The notes: generated by a model from the sequence alone, not told the origin. 45,135 bases of DNA from Saksenaea vasiformis B4078 (GCA_000697055.1 JNDT01001795.1:1-45135), one strand, 5' to 3'. Shown: positions 11,501 to 22,019, numbered from the stretch's first letter. Translations and numbers: made by a program.

Positions 11501-11821
11501 ACCTTGACCAAGAGAGGAGGAGGAACCGGGATAGAGAAAAACCAAGTCGCTCAAAGCATAACTGACATAACCGATGGATTGATTGGCAGTGAGCAAGAGA
11601 CCTCCTTCGGCAAACAGGTCGATGAGTCGTGACTTGAGTAACAACGTTGATTCCTCGTCGACAATGGTAGTCTGACTACCGGTTGTTGAAGAAGCGGCAT
11701 CCGTTTCGACAGTATTTTCTGTGATGGCCCGATGATTTTGTGGTTCAGCGGCGGATGGTTCAGCGGCTTTCCCTTTAAATAGGGCTGCAACAAGGGCTGT
11801 AGAGGCTATCATGGCCGACAA
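8525..11821 (-). CDS. MET10: sulfite reductase [NADPH] flavoprotein subunit (alpha, Met10 type)
   Basis: An intronless frame of 1098 residues encodes the flavoprotein arm of assimilatory sulfite reductase. It passes electrons from NADPH through FAD to the hemoprotein subunit for the six-electron reduction of sulfite to sulfide (cysteine/methionine synthesis, cytosol). The N-terminal about 600 residues form a pyruvate:ferredoxin-oxidoreductase-like region, as in fungal Met10. An acidic linker (EDEEEDDVTVDELEDDEQ) lies at about residues 664-682. The C-terminal third is a ferredoxin-NADP-reductase-type module with the FAD motif RHYSIASSQ (about 881), the NADPH loop GLGTGMAPFRAF (about 950), YFGSRNRSNEYLYGEE, and the terminal FYLCGPTWPVPDVKDAV stretch. 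The last residues EWKEKERYVLEVY match the family's C-terminus. The length is slightly above the yeast protein. The catalytic hemoprotein partner (Met5) is not in the window. The ATG at 11821 is the first in frame and is preceded by a pyrimidine-rich leader on this strand. Confidence 0.95.
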   Translation of the reverse strand: MSAMIASTALVAALFKGKAAEPSAAEPQNHRAITENTVETDAASSTTGSQTTIVDEESTLLLKSRLIDLFAEGGLLLTANQSIGYVSYALSDLVFLYPGSSSSLGQGLSEWAQQTVRNSQGQLVKVIEMETRDGALQVVQGALSQHQNKTATVLASSEALLSMIPNIHALALARQPVVFHIAAQSVDQDLVAHSHVDAVLAARNTGALLLSSSSVQESHDLAVVAHVLARAVGLPVIHFFDGVTATKETQPARLLPYHHLSQLFQATHPGKLAFADAYAIATKLLAQFNYKPFEYVGAAQAETVLVTLEASTASLRASVVRASAKSNVGLLSVRLYRPWSETDFVAALPTSARRLVVLEEGDGLFAFNGPLYLDIAAAIRFSLDRQARPRLITAQASDFGHLQAGHIPLLVKDAETETFIDLQAGSFLEQLEQEEEAKEEGAWSAIFWDVEKEGSAKAASHISQLLHVQTPTLPIETRTTRDAYRLGGAVVNTKISIHQNNKHSKAQFIGIHHTALIKEYDTLALAEKNATVLVHGPWTHGDEIEAHLTNEFKLALTKLGIKLYAIDGARIAEELGLHQKSSHIVWEAACLQLTRPKTATSIADRVASLYEEIEVGEDKRDLRVLTKELVEAVAKGLTAIELLPTWTILEVNDTPLPRVPIDRAVKEDEEEDDVTVDELEDDEQGTAEAGKWHKAAWHVIFNEAYGKEASIRPDLHETTHVVRLTENKRLTPTTYDRNVFHLEFDTTHANLKYGIGDALGVHGHNDYQEVQDFLDWYGLRANDVVLVKNNDRKVARTVFQLFSQTLDIFGRPSKNFYEKLATYATDPKEREQLLYLVSAEGKEEYKKRVDDTVTYEDLLREFTSAKPPLEALVQIITPIKPRHYSIASSQKMHANSVHLLVVAVEWNNAAGKKRYGQCTRYLANLAPGAEVTVSIKPSVMKLPPLDTQPVIMAGLGTGMAPFRAFIQERAIAKAAGKEVGPVVLYFGSRNRSNEYLYGEELEAYHADGLLSHMGLAFSRDQKQKVYIQHKMMEDAEMLHDYLINKNGHFYLCGPTWPVPDVKDAVVYGLKNFGGIDEAKASALIEEWKEKERYVLEVY

Positions 11822-12619
11822 ATGAGAGGAAAAAAAAAAGAGGAAAGACGTTTGATGATAAGATGGTTAGATTGGGATGGGGTTGTCGTTTATAATGATT
11901 GAATTTTCGTGCCAGCACGCCATCGATCAATCATGGTCCATTCAGATCCTATGGAAATGGCGCAATTTTGTGGTCGAATGGACCCAACTCTCTCTCTCCA
12001 CAGTTGTGTGTCTTTGAAGTGCGTTGAGCGCCGCTTGAAATTTTTGATGGGTAAAATGAAAAAAAAAAGTCGTCTGCTTTGATCACCCATCTGAGGAAGG
12101 AACAGACAGACAGCCAGCCAGCCAGCCATACTTAGACCATGATGAGATAGGGTTTTTTTTTGTAGTTGAAGCAGCAGGTAAGCAGGATTTGCGTAAACGG
12201 TACAAGACAAGAAGACTTCTTTTGGCTTCAGATTATCCAAGTACAAGTCTCTTTTGTTACCAATCATTCTACAGCAAAATACTCACAAAGTTTTCTTTGC
12301 TATGGAGTTAGTCAGCAGGCAAAAAGTGACATGATCTGCTTTATCCATGCATTATTGATTCTCTTCCTTTTCTTTGTCCACTTGTCTAACCAAAGACGAA
12401 AAAAAAAAGAAGTCTATCCCTACCATCATTCATGTCTCATAGCGTAAATAAAAGGTAGTTCTCGGTATTGTCTCTCTTTTTATATCAAAAGGAAGAGTTA
12501 GTCGTTGTAGGATCGACGGTCAATCTCATTTTTCATTTTTCATGTTTTCTACCTCCGGTGCGGACGATTTTACCTGAGAGAGTTGTCGCAGTCCTTTTTT
12601 TGTTATTTGACCCAAGATC
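11822..12619. other. divergent promoter region between MET10 and the 12.6-kb gene
   Basis: About 0.8 kb between two start codons pointing away from each other. It holds T- and A-runs, a GACA/CAGC short tandem tract (about 12105-12128), and pyrimidine-rich stretches next to both starts. I saw no CACGTG (Cbf1-type) site that would mark sulfur control of MET10. No gene is supported. Confidence 0.5.
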
Positions 12620-13596
12620 ATGGCAGAGGACGATCTGACATTGGCATTTGATTTCGACGATGATGTTTTCCTTGATACGGAGAAGAAGAAAAAGAAGCTC
12701 GAACCGGAAACAATAGAGTACAGTGCAAAACAAGAGACGGAAGGCGCAAGTTCGGGCTTAGTCTTGTGATTCAGTCCAAACTCATACTAGCTATTTTATA
12801 GTGGTTCCATTCGACAAAGGATCTTGAGACACTCATGTTGGAGCATCATGGACCGAATCAAGTCAAGAATGCGATTGAACACGACTATTTACATAAACGT
12901 TATGAACGTGCGCTAGACATGGCTTTGGCGTATATTCGCATAGCCGAGACAAACGAAGCATGTAAAATCAGCAATACACGTGAAATGAGTGAAATTGCAG
13001 TTCATTGTGCAGCACGTACAGGAAGGATAGATGTCATAGAAGATATGCTTGATCGAAGACAAGTAAGAAAATAAGGGACACGCTTTTTTCTTTACTGACT
13101 GGGCGATGTGTATTATTAGCCAACACAAGAATTAGGATCCTTACTTTTGAAAGGGCGTATGTATCCTTTATGTGGACGATGGAAAGATGCGTTGACAGCA
13201 TTGATTGATTACAATAAACAGCGTAAACTGGATTACGCTGTATGGGTTCAAATGGCAAGAATCATTATGGAAGGAGGAAAAGAAGAGGAAGAGATCAGTC
13301 GCGATTTAGCGCAACTGTGTATCCAACGTGCACTACGAATTATGACATCTAGTCGGTGGAACAAATCCGTTGAATTTGCACGTGTTCGTTATTTGAAGGA
13401 AAAGGAGGCAGTGGAAGCAGAAGGTCAAACGATTCAAGGCGACGCACTCCAATTCATTGATTGGATGGATCAAGATAAGCCAGGATTAGAGATGTTTCGA
13501 CGTGAAGATCTGGAGTGGATCTATAAAGAATATACACAAAAACAAGAAGAGCAAGAGGAAGAGGAAGGTGGTGTTCGTGCAGTACGAGAATTATAA
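12620..13596 (+). CDS. small helical-repeat (TPR-like) protein, possible C8orf76-type homologue
   Basis: Three exons are proposed: 12620-12760, 12802-13062 and 13120-13596, about 292 residues. The second intron (13063-13119) has clean GTAAGA/TTAG borders. The first (41 nt, donor GTCTTG) is weak, so the first exon is less certain. The N-terminus is acidic (DFDDDVFLDTEKKKKK), followed by WFHSTKDLE and a run of amphipathic helices with TPR-like spacing (DYLHKRYERALDMALAYI, then a second pair around GRWKDALTALIDYNKQ). The end is a Glu/Gln-rich tail. The order acidic N-terminus, WF, then a GDLAYRRQEYQKALxxY-like helix resembles the uncharacterised human protein C8orf76. That is a remembered pattern, not a search result. 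Molecular function is unknown; a protein-binding scaffold is likely. AATAAA lies just after the stop. Confidence 0.75.
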
Positions 13597-14144
13597 AAAT
13601 AAATATTAAGTTGTGTCAACCTTGCATCTGAACCCCTTTTTTTTCAAACACGCTTAAGAGAAAAAGAGAGAAAAAGAGAGACAGAGAAAGAGGGTCCAAA
13701 AAAAGCTAACTTTTTGGGGGAGAAAGGGGGGTTAAAATGTGATTTTCTAACATCCCATGTGGCAATCCTATCAATTTTTTTTTTTTTTTGCCGTCTGATA
13801 AAGCAAGAAAGTAAGTAAGAAAGAAAGAAACCAAGAAAGATGAAGTCGTTCATTTTTAGAGTTGCACAAAGCCAAACAACACAAAACTCCCCAGCCAGAT
13901 TTTACTGTTTTTGATGCTTTTTTTTTTTAAAAAAAAAAGGTCACGATAAAAAAGAAAAAGAACACTGAGACTTAAGGAGGGGGGTGTGGGTGTGGAACAA
14001 GAAAGAAAGAACAAGAAGAAAAAAAAACATGTTTTTTACTCTGCGTTTTCTCCCTCATTTGCCTTTGCCTTTTCAGTCTTGTCGTTATCTATAATGATGT
14101 TATCTGTAAGAATGAGATTTTTCTTTTTTTCTTTATTACTACTA
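13597..14144. other. convergent low-complexity 3' region with a T10A10 palindrome
   Basis: This stretch separates two genes that end toward each other (the TPR-like gene and the 14-3-3 gene). It is full of GA-rich and A/T runs and contains a perfect ten-T/ten-A palindrome at 13919-13938. Placed between converging transcripts, that palindrome could act in 3'-end formation on both strands, but this is inference. No coding region is supported. Confidence 0.5.
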
Positions 14145-15333
14145 CTACTTGCCTTCTTGAAGATCAGAGGTCCAGAGTGTCAAATTATCTCTCAACAGCT
14201 GCATGATCAATGTAGAATCTTTGTAGGATTCTTCGCTGAGTTGGTCAAGTTCAGCAATGGCGTCATCGAAAGCTTGCTTGGCCAAGTGGCAGGCACGGTC
14301 AGGTGAGTTCAAGATTTCATAATAAAACACGGAGAAGTTCAAAGCCAGACCGAGACGGATAGGATGGGTGGTAGCCAGTTCAACCTGAGCAACATCCGTG
14401 GCTGTTTTGTAGGCTTCATGGGCAGCATTTGCAGCTTCTTTGCGTTCGTCACCTGTGGCGTACTCTGCGACATAGCGGTGATAGTCACCCTTCCTAATAA
14501 AGTTTTTAGTTGTGTGACCCCAAGATATGTAGGGGTTGAACTAACTCACATTTTGTAGTAGAAGACTTTAGCTTCACCTTCTTGCGAGGATGGAATCAAG
14601 TGGTCTTCAAGCAACTTCAGAATGTCGTTACAAACATCATATAGTTCCTGTTCAATCTTTTTTCTGTATTCCTTGATTTTGCCAGCTTGAGTCTCACGAC
14701 CTTTGCTGTCCTCCTTTTGTTCAATGGAGGAAACAATTCTCCAAGAAGCACGTCGTGCACCAATCACATTCTTGAATGCAACGGACAAAAGATTACGTTC
14801 TTCTACTGACAGATCAACACCCAACTATAAAAAAAAAGACGTGTATGTGTGTGTTATATAGATTAACATCTTTTTTTCTCTAATCCTATTTATAGATTCT
14901 TACCTTGGCGACATCTTTCATATAAGAGACCATTTCTGTGTGTGTGTGAGAGAGAAGGGGGGGAGAACATAGTCATAATAATAAAAAGGGAATCGGTTAA
15001 CCAAAAAAATTCACGGCACACAACACCTCGGGAGGGAGTCCGAGGCCAAAAAAAAAAAAAAAAGAGAAAATACAAAGAAGCGTATTTATCCTCCGCTTAA
15101 CGTACCTTCATAGCGTTCAGCCTGTTCGGCAATCTTGGCCATGTAGACCTAAATAGAAGTAGTAGTAGTTAAGTAAGGTTTGATTCGTAAAGGGTTGATG
15201 GGTAGATGGAGTTATAAGATGACGTTTTCTAATACCTTATCTTCACGTTCCTAAACAAAACATAAGCAAAGAGATGAGTACAAAAGGAAGCTAACAGGAA
15301 GATGTAGTGTGTTCATTAACTCACGGTAGCCAT
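14145..15333 (-). CDS. 14-3-3 family protein
   Basis: Six exons on the minus strand (15325-15333, 15236-15250, 15106-15148, 14904-14935, 14550-14824, 14145-14493) join in frame to 240 residues. The protein opens MATERED, then [17 protein letters not shown], and includes the canonical [20 protein letters not shown] (14-3-3 signature 1) and [15 protein letters not shown]. The second signature runs from [18 protein letters not shown] to the end DLQEGK. 14-3-3 dimers bind phosphoserine/phosphothreonine client proteins in the cytosol and nucleus. The Lys, Arg-Arg and Asn residues of the binding groove are present. The variable C-terminal tail is unusually short, stopping a few residues after helix 9. 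The first two coding exons are only 9 and 15 nt, which makes this gene easy to mis-annotate from ORFs alone. The start is fixed by the MATERED peptide. Confidence 0.95.
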
Positions 15334-16629
15334 GTGGGGTTTAAAACAAGTTGGGCGAGATGAGAAAGGAAAAAAAAGAAAAAGACGAAAGAAGCGTTTG
15401 GAAAGTCTTGAGCGGTCTAAAAAAAAAAAAGGATCATGCTGCATGTCGTCACTCGTTCAATTTTGCCGTGCATAATTTTTTTTTCTTTTTTTTTTTTTTC
15501 TGGACTCTCTCTCCCCTTTCTTAGAGCTTTTGAACTATAGTTATAACGCATCACTCCTTAACAGCTTAAAAAGAAAAAAGAGTTGATAAGTTGACTCTAC
15601 TGTGTTCTCAAAGAGTTAATATAGAGAGTGAATACTCTCTCTTTTTTCTTTTCTCTCCGCTTTTCCCACATGATAGATTTAACTATGGCAAGGGTTTAAG
15701 CTTCCGCTTAAAACAAAACCACTATGATAAGTTGGAATCAGCTGGGGGCCATTTCTATGTGATAAAAAAAAACATGTGTTGTATTGGAGAATATCAGGGT
15801 GACCTCAGTCTACTTTTGGCAATAACTCACCCGGGGTCTACGTACGTACTGTACTCACTCACTCACTCACTCAAATCACTCACTCAAATCACTCACTCAC
15901 TCACTCACTCACTCACTCACTCACTCAATCACTCTCTCTTTCTTTCTCTCTGACTAGATAGCCAACGAGTACCTTTGAAATTCTACCTAGGAGGTTTGCA
16001 TATCTCCCTACCTCAACCCAGCCAACCCCCTCCTCCGCCCCACTCTCTCTCTCTCTCTCTATCTCCCGGAAATTATTCGCCTTATGTCTTACCTTTTTTC
16101 CCTCTCTCTGAGAAAACTTTGCATACCTCTAAATAAACTCCGCGTAAAGGAAGACGGTTGGAAAGGTCTCAATTTTAACTAAATTGAACCAGAAGTCCCA
16201 CTTCCTACAGATTAACTGATGGCAGATAACGCGTTCTGACCAAAACTAGGATGTGTGTCCACTCTTTTAGTAGTAGTAATAGTAGTAGTAGCAAAACATG
16301 TTAAAGACACGACAAATCTTTCAACACAACATCATCATCATCATCGTAAAGCGGAGTTACTCTATTCTTCGTAACTTGTGAATCATTCCATTGGTCTTAG
16401 CTTATGAAACCCCCATTTCAAAAAACTTGACTATCATGAAAAAAAACCCACGGATTCCCTAACTGCATTTGCATTTGCGTACAGGAAACACCCTGCGTGG
16501 CACTGACTTCCTGGCATATAAATATGAGTCGCGCTTTCTGTTTTTAGTCTCTCGTGCCATGGAAGGAAAAAAAACGCCGAGTAGGATGTACATAACTTTC
16601 GTGTTTCAAAAAAAAAAACCATATACTTT
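15334..16629. other. upstream region of the 14-3-3 gene with simple repeats
   Basis: This 1.3-kb stretch between the 14-3-3 start and the 3' end of the transporter gene holds A/T runs, an ACTC array, a CT dinucleotide run (about 16041-16062), and short TAG and ATC triplet arrays (about 16268-16291 and 16330-16345). No reading frame with recognisable content was found. Confidence 0.6.
15853..15926 (+). repeat. ACTC tetranucleotide microsatellite
   Basis: A run of CACT/ACTC tetramers with two AAATC interruptions covers about 74 bases. It yields a meaningless THSLTHSL peptide in one frame and is simple-sequence DNA. Confidence 0.9.
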
Positions 16630-18232
16630 CTATACTGGACTATAACGGAACTGAGAACATTGTGCGATCAAATGGAAAAATTGCTTTGATATCGATGTTG
16701 TATGGATCAATAAACTGATCATCATGACGGCTGCTGTCAGTGACCACATTGTCTGTGCACCATACACCTCATAGACATAGCCGCCTAACGTGGATCCTAA
16801 CCCCCCTCCAATCCCGTTGAACGTCATATTCAACAATCCTTGAGCACTACTTCTTCGCCCTCTGACAGCAATCGCATCTGTATGCACTACCGCAGCACTC
16901 CAAATCAAAGAAAATGCAACACCTACAAATAAAATAAAAAAATAAAAAGGTGATGGGTTATCAAGTCAAACAAGGAAGAAGAAGAAGAAGAAGGAAAAAA
17001 GTCATACCGTGCAGTAGTTGGGTGCCCACCGCTAACCAGGCACCATTGTCGAAATTCATGGACACAACATAAGCTAAACACCGATAAAGAGTAATCAGTT
17101 GTGCCACCGTAAGCATCGAATGAGCACCCAGCGACCGGTAAATCTGATGCAATAAAAGTTTAAAAATCTTTTGACTTGGTCTTCCCCGGACTTGCCTCTT
17201 TCGAAAAAAAGAAACAAATCACTTCGGTACTGCTGCCAAGTGGCCCTAAAAGACCAATCAAGGCTGGTGTGGCTCCCAGATTCTCCCGAACAAAGAGAAA
17301 CAAAAAGGCAAGAATCAAGTTGATGGAGAAGCCCAGGAGGACCATGACTGTCAAAAACCGCAGTGTTTCCCCAGATTGCAAAAATTCCCACATTGACCCA
17401 GGTGCCTCTCGTTCCGCCCTTTCCGTGGCTCTTTGTTCTCTTTCTTCCTCTTCCGATGATGCTGGAAGAGCACGGTACGGCGTAAAACTCATACATGCGG
17501 TGGTCAGAATGCATCCTAATGCACATGCTGCAAAAACACCAAACAGGGCATAGGCTGTGCCCAGTTCTTCCATAAAAAATCCCGTCAAAAAGATAGAAAT
17601 GCCAAAGCCAATCGGGCACCCCACCTTCTGTCGGCCATATAATTCCCTCTGCTCACCCAACACCATCAAGGTCACACTGTCAACCATGGCAGTAATACAC
17701 GGATAACCAAAGAAGGCGTATCCGAAACACCCTAGACACACTAGCGTCACCACAGCCCATTCTGCTTCGGCCAACCGTGGTATCAACCCGATAAACAAGA
17801 CAGACTATGTTTTGTTGTTGTTGTTGTGGTTGTTGAAATGAACATGCCAGTTCTTTCATTCATTGTCTTACCAAAAGAGCAATGCTCATGTTCACCATGA
17901 AGATCTTCCTGTATTGCCGTGTCTGGTCTGCCAGAGAAGTCCAAAACGGAAACGCAACACATGATACCAATGGTGCTAAACCCGAAAAAAAAAAAACAAA
18001 ACAAAAAACGTTTCTTTTTTTGAGTCGTCGTCGTCCTATTTTTTTTTCTTTTTTGCATCACTGTATCGACGGACGTACTGATTGCATAGATAAATCCAAT
18101 CTTATTTGGTCCCAGACCTAGTACTGTTTTGTAAAACGTTGGAAGAAACAACTGCGCTGATCCGAGACATCCGATGGCGAAGATATTGAGCAATTTTAGC
18201 CCAAGAAAAAGTGGCACATCTTTTACTGCCAT
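16630..18232 (-). CDS. major facilitator superfamily transporter (MFS_1-like)
   Basis: Five exons on the minus strand (18079-18232, 17872-17975, 17196-17804, 17008-17143, 16630-16922) join in frame to about 431 residues with roughly twelve hydrophobic segments. The start reads MAVKDVPLFLGLKLLN, and the first loop carries SLADQTRQYRK, the MFS loop 2-3 motif. A long acidic/charged central loop (SSEEEEREQRATERAERE) separates the two six-helix halves. FFFSKEIYRSLGAH in the second half resembles the equivalent loop in the MFS_1-like family. The substrate cannot be inferred. Intron 3 (17144-17195) uses a GC-AG pair (GCAAGT donor), needed to keep the second-half loop in frame. An in-frame upstream ATG at 18373 exists, but the extra sequence is poly-T-derived and improbable, so 18232 was chosen. 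Confidence 0.88.
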
Positions 18233-19570
18233 TGATTGGGGAAAAGAAAAAAAAAGAATGAAGTTGATAAAGAAAGAAAAAAAAAGAAAAGAAAATGCAG
18301 TTGAACAAGAATTGAGTTTAAGCGCAAAGTGGCGCTCCGCCAGTCCCATTGCCAACTGCTTAAGGGGAACCACATCCTTTTCGCGAGAGAGAGAGAGAGA
18401 TGGATCTCCGAAACATTGAAAAAGATAACCTACTTTCGCTTTGGCATTTTCCTTATCTCACGACGAAAGAAAGATGGAACTATGTATGCCGAAGCATATG
18501 CCGTCCAACCAACCTATCCGGATAAGCAGACCCGTTTCTTTGTTTCGAGTAAAAAAAGAAATAAAAGCCCTTTGTATCGCACAAATGTTTATCTCTTAAA
18601 TGGACAGATAGAATACATAGATCAGCAGGTACTGTCAGCAAAAGTAGTCATGCTACGTAGTTAACTGTAATGGATCGAACGGAGAGCAATTGGGTACAGT
18701 CGAAGCAAATGTAAATAGAAGCAGCAAATGCTGACATCAGGTGAACCCAATCACGTTACTCCTGACCATGATAACGTGTAGCTGTTCATATCACTATCAT
18801 CATCATCCGTCCACTATTTTTTTTTAAAAAAAAAGAAAAGGTTCATCCATGCAACGATCTCATCTGCATGCCGATAGCTTACGTTTCTCGTCCTCGTGCA
18901 AGCTAATTTCTTTAGGGTCTCATTAAATATGTGTAGGGATGTGTGTGTGCGTGTGTGCGTGTGTAGGTATTCCATATTGCACAAAAGACAAGTGAGGCTT
19001 CTTTATCATATACTCCTACTTGATGCCATTCAAAATGAGGCCCAACCTGTCTCAAAGACCATCACAATTAAACCAATGACGCGTTGAACTGTTGATCTCA
19101 TCCAATCGTTTTAAGGGACCGCTTCAAACAATCAAAAGGAAAAAGGATGGGCCCCGAAAGGTGCCATTTTACGGTAGCGTTTTGAACCAAGCAGATGAGT
19201 GTTCCTTAGATGATCACTAAGGAGGTGCAGCCGGTTAGGAATAGACGAATGTGATGAATGCATTATCTTTGATAGAAAGTGCGCTATTTGCTGCGGCTGG
19301 TACATCCCCGACGATGCGCAGCCCATCCCGTTCCTCAGGTTTTATTTTTATCAAACGCTGCTGCTTTCCATCCTTTCTATACAAAGAGTACGATAAATTG
19401 GACTTTCTTCGTAACAGGACCCGATAGGATGATGCTGCGAATCCTAAGCCAAAGGAACGATGCCTGTCTGTGTTGAAAGCGTAGTCGCGGACAATGGGGT
19501 GACACAAACAAGAGAGCTGTTTGTTTTCTTCCATTGCAAACTCCTTACGATGGCTTCTTACATTTGGCAA
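18233..19570. other. promoter side of the transporter gene and unassigned DNA
   Basis: A GA repeat (about 18386-18400), a GT-rich run (about 18937-18963) and A/T runs occur here. Small frames, such as the one ending at 18664 and a minus-strand frame at 19235-19582, have no recognised content. The latter lies opposite the start of a transposon remnant and is probably a shadow. Confidence 0.5.
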
Positions 19571-19574
19571 AAAC

Positions 19575-20095
19575 ACAGACATGAAAATTCATGTAGCCAC
19601 GAGGTCAGATCAGACGTCGCATTTTGAGAAAGTTTGTCGTAACAAGTCTTCGTGTCACTTAAGCTTAAAAGACGACGCAATGATTTTCTCGATGTTTATT
19701 TTCCTTCTTCATTGCAACTTTACAGGGAAAAAAAAATTTCCTGGGTATTCAATCTTTATATGACACTGTTGTCAATGAGTATGACTGACCAGAAGCTGTG
19801 GATTATATATCGTCGATGAAGAGCAGTATGCTCTTGAAAGTGTGAGCTCTAACTCACAGTACCTGTCCCTAATTTGTCTCGCAATGCAGACAGATGCAAA
19901 GAATGAAACTGGTCAGTTATTAAAAGTACAGTGAAATGTAATGGCTTCTTGGAAAACGAGACGTTGCTGACGAGAATCAGCGAAGCATCTTGTATATCGT
20001 TTTGAAAATGGGCAACCTCGCGTAAAGCGAGCTAGCTTCCCTCAAATGAACGAATAGAAATTGGTCAGTTCTTCTGAAAGGACACGGAAAAGGCG
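19575..20095 (+). pseudogene. Tc1/mariner-type transposase remnant, copy 1 (internally deleted)
   Basis: This stretch aligns over most of its length with the minus-strand remnant at 23.36-24.15 kb. Shared blocks are GAAAATTCATG at the left, CAACTT.ACA.GG, CTTTATATG.C.CTGTTGTC.ATGAGTATG (peptide LSMSM), and the tail encoding TRISEAC followed by TTTTGAAAATGG.CAACCTC. Relative to copy 2, the part encoding the NAPIH and YSPxLNP catalytic regions is missing (about 250 bases lost between RNAD and the SVIKSTVK segment). Several in-frame stops are present. It cannot encode an active transposase. It lies in the opposite orientation to copy 2. Confidence 0.6.
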
Positions 20096-20368
20096 TAAGG
20101 TGGTATGAAGGACATGCACAACTTGGTGTCATCCAATAAAGAATGGAAAAATACAAGAAGGTATATAAACAATTAAAAACGACTAAAGACTTTCTTCGAT
20201 TTTTGCTCTTGACTCGGCTCGGCTGCTTGTTGGAGTAAAGAAAATGTCATGACGGAGGTTGGGTTGAGGGGTAACGATAGAAACATCAATTACTTCTCGA
20301 AGTCGATCCACATGTTGTTATTCGTTCAGAGAATATCCAGCCATTATGCCTGTTCGCAAAATGAAGTG

Positions 20369-20911
20369 CTACACTATTTCAATCAATGATTTCTGTGCCA
20401 GTTGTCTTCTCTCTTTCTTTTTTTTTGTGGGTACCTTGTAGCCAAAGAGAAGCCGCAGTGTATTCTTGAATTGAGCCATGCCACTCACACAGGTCGGGAT
20501 ATTTAAGATATCAACACTCTTCGCGACATATACACCATGATGATGAACCAAACAGTACGGATAACCGATGTTGCCTATGTCACGTAGGAAGAAAAAGTAA
20601 TTAATTAAATTAACTAATCGTTTGCGAGTGGCGATTAATAAGTCTTACCAATCCAGTCCATGGCGACCACGGCACCGATCTTTTTGTTGAGGCCATGAAG
20701 ATGGTTGAGGATGGCGCCATTGACACGCAATTTTTTGTTTTGTTGAGTGATGACTTGGGAAGTCGTGGTAGAAGGCTTTTTAAATTCGTTACTTGAGAGT
20801 TCCAACGATTTTATATTCTTCCCATAGCGGATCAAAGGTCATTCTTGCGCCCAAAAAGTTGACGATCAGTTGGGCATGAGTCAAAAACAATATCGTTGTA
20901 TTGTCGTTCAT
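20369..20911 (-). pseudogene. broken two-exon gene of unknown family (DWIGNIGY-containing)
   Basis: On the minus strand an exon ending DWIG (20649 side) joins across a 74-nt GT-AG intron (20575-20648, GTAAGA...CATAG) to an exon starting NIGYPYC and running to a stop at 20369. The joined motif is AMDWIGNIGYPYC, followed by YVAKSVDI and NTLRLLFGYK. Upstream, a frame from an ATG at 20911 (MNDNTTILFLTHAQL) is one base out of phase with the rest, so the copy appears frameshifted. I have an impression of similar conserved hypothetical proteins in Mucorales but cannot name the family or function. Confidence 0.4.
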
Positions 20912-22000
20912 TTTGAATGCAATCACAAGTAGTTTCTCCACTAACAAAAATCAAGTGCAAATAGTGAGTGCAAATAATGAGTCCAATTGCCTCTCTCTTT
21001 TTTTTTCTTTCGTTCGCTTACTCTGCCAGTTTCACTTGTGTGTCACGGAACATGAAGTCGAAAATACTAGCAATGCGTCAATAGATACAGTGTGTCCCTC
21101 TTAATTCAGTCACCGAACTTTTTATCCCTCGCCTATTTTCAGGATTTTGGCTGTGACCAAAAAAATACTTATAAAAACTTTCTGTTCCTCGCCAATGCCA
21201 ACATTCAAGGTGTTTTGGAGGGTTGAAAAAGAATCGGGGACCCCTTTGCGAGGCGTAAGACATACATATCAGAGAACTTTGACTATTTACTATGCCAATG
21301 TTTTATTGTTTGGAAGAGTATGAAGTAATCAAAAACTGACGTTGGCTATCCAACCACTCTTAATGCAGATTCTTCAGTTCTCCCTGTGTGACTACGGAGA
21401 CTTGCTATATCCAATCCGCAGAGTGAACCGCAGTGACCTTTCTCTTAATTCAGCGCTTCAAGTCTACAGCAAAAAAAAAAAAAAAAAGGATCAGCAACTT
21501 GGTCGCATCGTGTCACATCTCAATGTTCACTATCACAATGTCCTTACAAATATTCCACTACTTTCAACATGATGTATCCCTCAGTTTTTCTACCATCACT
21601 CTTCAAGAATTTCACTTTAAAGCATCAATTTGCAGCAGAGCAGGTTCAATTTGGCTTTCTCCAGATTCCCTATCCAAAGAAGGAAATTAAGACTCATGTC
21701 TTCGATCATCTCTCCCACCTAAGCTTGATACTTACAGGGCATCCAAAATTGATTGACACCTGGCTACTGTGTCGTTCTTCATTTCATGGTCTTTGACGGT
21801 ATTCACAGCATCATCAACATGAGATTGGTCAAAATTCCTTGGAAGACATGGCTTCACAGCATTAAATTGGTTTTTGTTCAATTGATTTGCGATCCCTGAT
21901 AACGATAACCTTATAAAAAGAGGCGAGATTGAATGAGAGAGAAAGGTTGATATGTTGACACGCTTAATTCATGTCATATTTTGTCTTCTTTCTATACCAC
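20912..22000. other. unassigned repeat-rich DNA
   Basis: Short frames on both strands, one poly-A tract (about 21471-21487) and no recognised domain. The region lies between the broken DWIG gene and the inverted YGPRKFHG fragments. Confidence 0.5.
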
Positions 22001-22019
22001 ACGACTTACTTCAACACCG

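Noticed and set aside
18233..18373. N-terminal extension of the transporter from an ATG at 18373
   Set aside because: The added residues are encoded by poly-T-rich DNA typical of a promoter or leader; the ATG at 18232 begins a normal first transmembrane region.
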